DNA from: CAZVWH01 sp964631175 | GTDB taxonomy: Bacteria > Planctomycetota > Phycisphaerae > Sedimentisphaerales > Anaerobacaceae | DNA length: 39,005 nt | Direction: 5' to 3' | Assembly: GCA_964631175.1 (NCBI GenBank) | Contig: CAZVWH010000016.1 | Location: 1-39,005 of the forward strand | Part shown: one piece after another, positions 38,811 to 39,005 of the stretch | How positions within the stretch are numbered: the stretch's first letter is position 1 | Layout: the number at the start of each line of letters is the position of its first letter | The notes under the pieces: generated by a model | What the model saw: the letters and a program-made list of their open reading frames with translations, nothing else | Told to the model about the DNA's origin: nothing | Database searches by the model: none | Program-made: the position numbers and the translations under genes

Positions 38811-39005
38811 AAGCGAGATTCACATCTTTGATTAATCTAAATGTTTAGCCGTCGCCGAATCGGCGACGGTCGGAATTTGTTGCGGAATCAAAACGAGATT
38901 TTAAAAAGAAGACAGAGAACAGAAAACGGAGGACAGAAGAAATTCGACGATTAGCCCTGCCACCCCTGGCCTGAGCAAAGTCGAATGGCTGTGGGCAGGG
39001 CTTTT
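38811..39005. repeat. Second copy of the repeat block, continuing past the window
   Basis: GTTTAGCCGTCGCCGAATCG then GCGACGGTCGGAATTTGTTG, AAACGAGATTTTAAAAAGAA and GGAGGACAGAAGAAATTCG through GGGCAGGGCTTTT repeat the block at 37623-37799, apart from a small insertion (AGAGAACAGAAAAC). The palindrome CCGTCGCCG-AAT-CGGCGACGG is at 38849-38869. The toxin-antitoxin pair thus lies between direct repeats. The rest of 38712-38810 shows no gene. Confidence 0.88.

Noticed and set aside
37650..39005. Integron attC sites around the toxin-antitoxin pair
   Set aside because: The repeats are palindromic, but I could not find the paired core sites (RYYYAAC and GTTRRRY) or an integrase.

Overview
The window looks like chromosome of a Gram-negative, probably anaerobic planctomycete (Phycisphaerae-like). 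This is inferred from a bacterial V/A-type ATPase operon, a PEP-CTERM protein beside a secreted protein with dockerin-like C-terminal repeats, Kdo/LPS export genes (kdsD, kdsC, an LptC/LptA-like protein), an Rne/Rng RNase next to a DUF2344 gene, and a stand-alone RRM protein. No rRNA or tRNA gene was recognised.

Layout. 1-10572 (minus strand) is a V-type ATPase operon read H-I-K-E-C-(ankyrin lipoprotein)-(four-helix-bundle protein)-F-A-B-D, with D cut by the window edge. 10906-11838 is malate dehydrogenase. 12207-13405 holds nrdR and a second ATP-cone protein. 13520-16093 is a large secreted TPR-type protein. 16563-19498 is rodA-murJ (lipid II flipping and peptidoglycan polymerisation). 19882-22369 encodes three exported proteins: dockerin-like, PEP-CTERM and lipoprotein. 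22607-28297 is an acyl-CoA oxidation cluster (etfB, etfA, acyl-CoA dehydrogenase), with a zinc-ribbon gene and an RRM gene lodged between the two ETF genes. 28543-30238 is an overlapping AAA ATPase/DUF4276 pair that resembles a defence module. 30245-30949 is a HAD phosphatase. 31001-35056 is the Kdo/LPS cluster. 35142-37451 is RNase G/E plus DUF2344. 37452-39005 is a repeat field around a RelE/ParE-type toxin-antitoxin pair.

The most unusual property is repeat load. Nearly every intergenic gap carries a different family of short inverted repeats built from simple words, and members of these families also sit inside conserved genes without breaking the frame (atpE, etfB, the zinc-ribbon gene, HAD, lptC-like, DUF2344). 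One family can be delimited exactly. A 139-bp element inside the zinc-ribbon gene and a 214-bp element at 16269-16482 both have about 12-bp terminal inverted repeats of the type GTAACCGTTCAC and perfect 8-bp target duplications. In the zinc-ribbon gene, element plus duplication equals exactly 49 codons, so the gene stays open. This resembles the Rickettsia palindromic elements that live in coding sequence, here with transposition footprints still readable. A relic of the etfB 3' end just upstream of etfA suggests the two ETF genes were once adjacent and were separated by a duplication-associated insertion.
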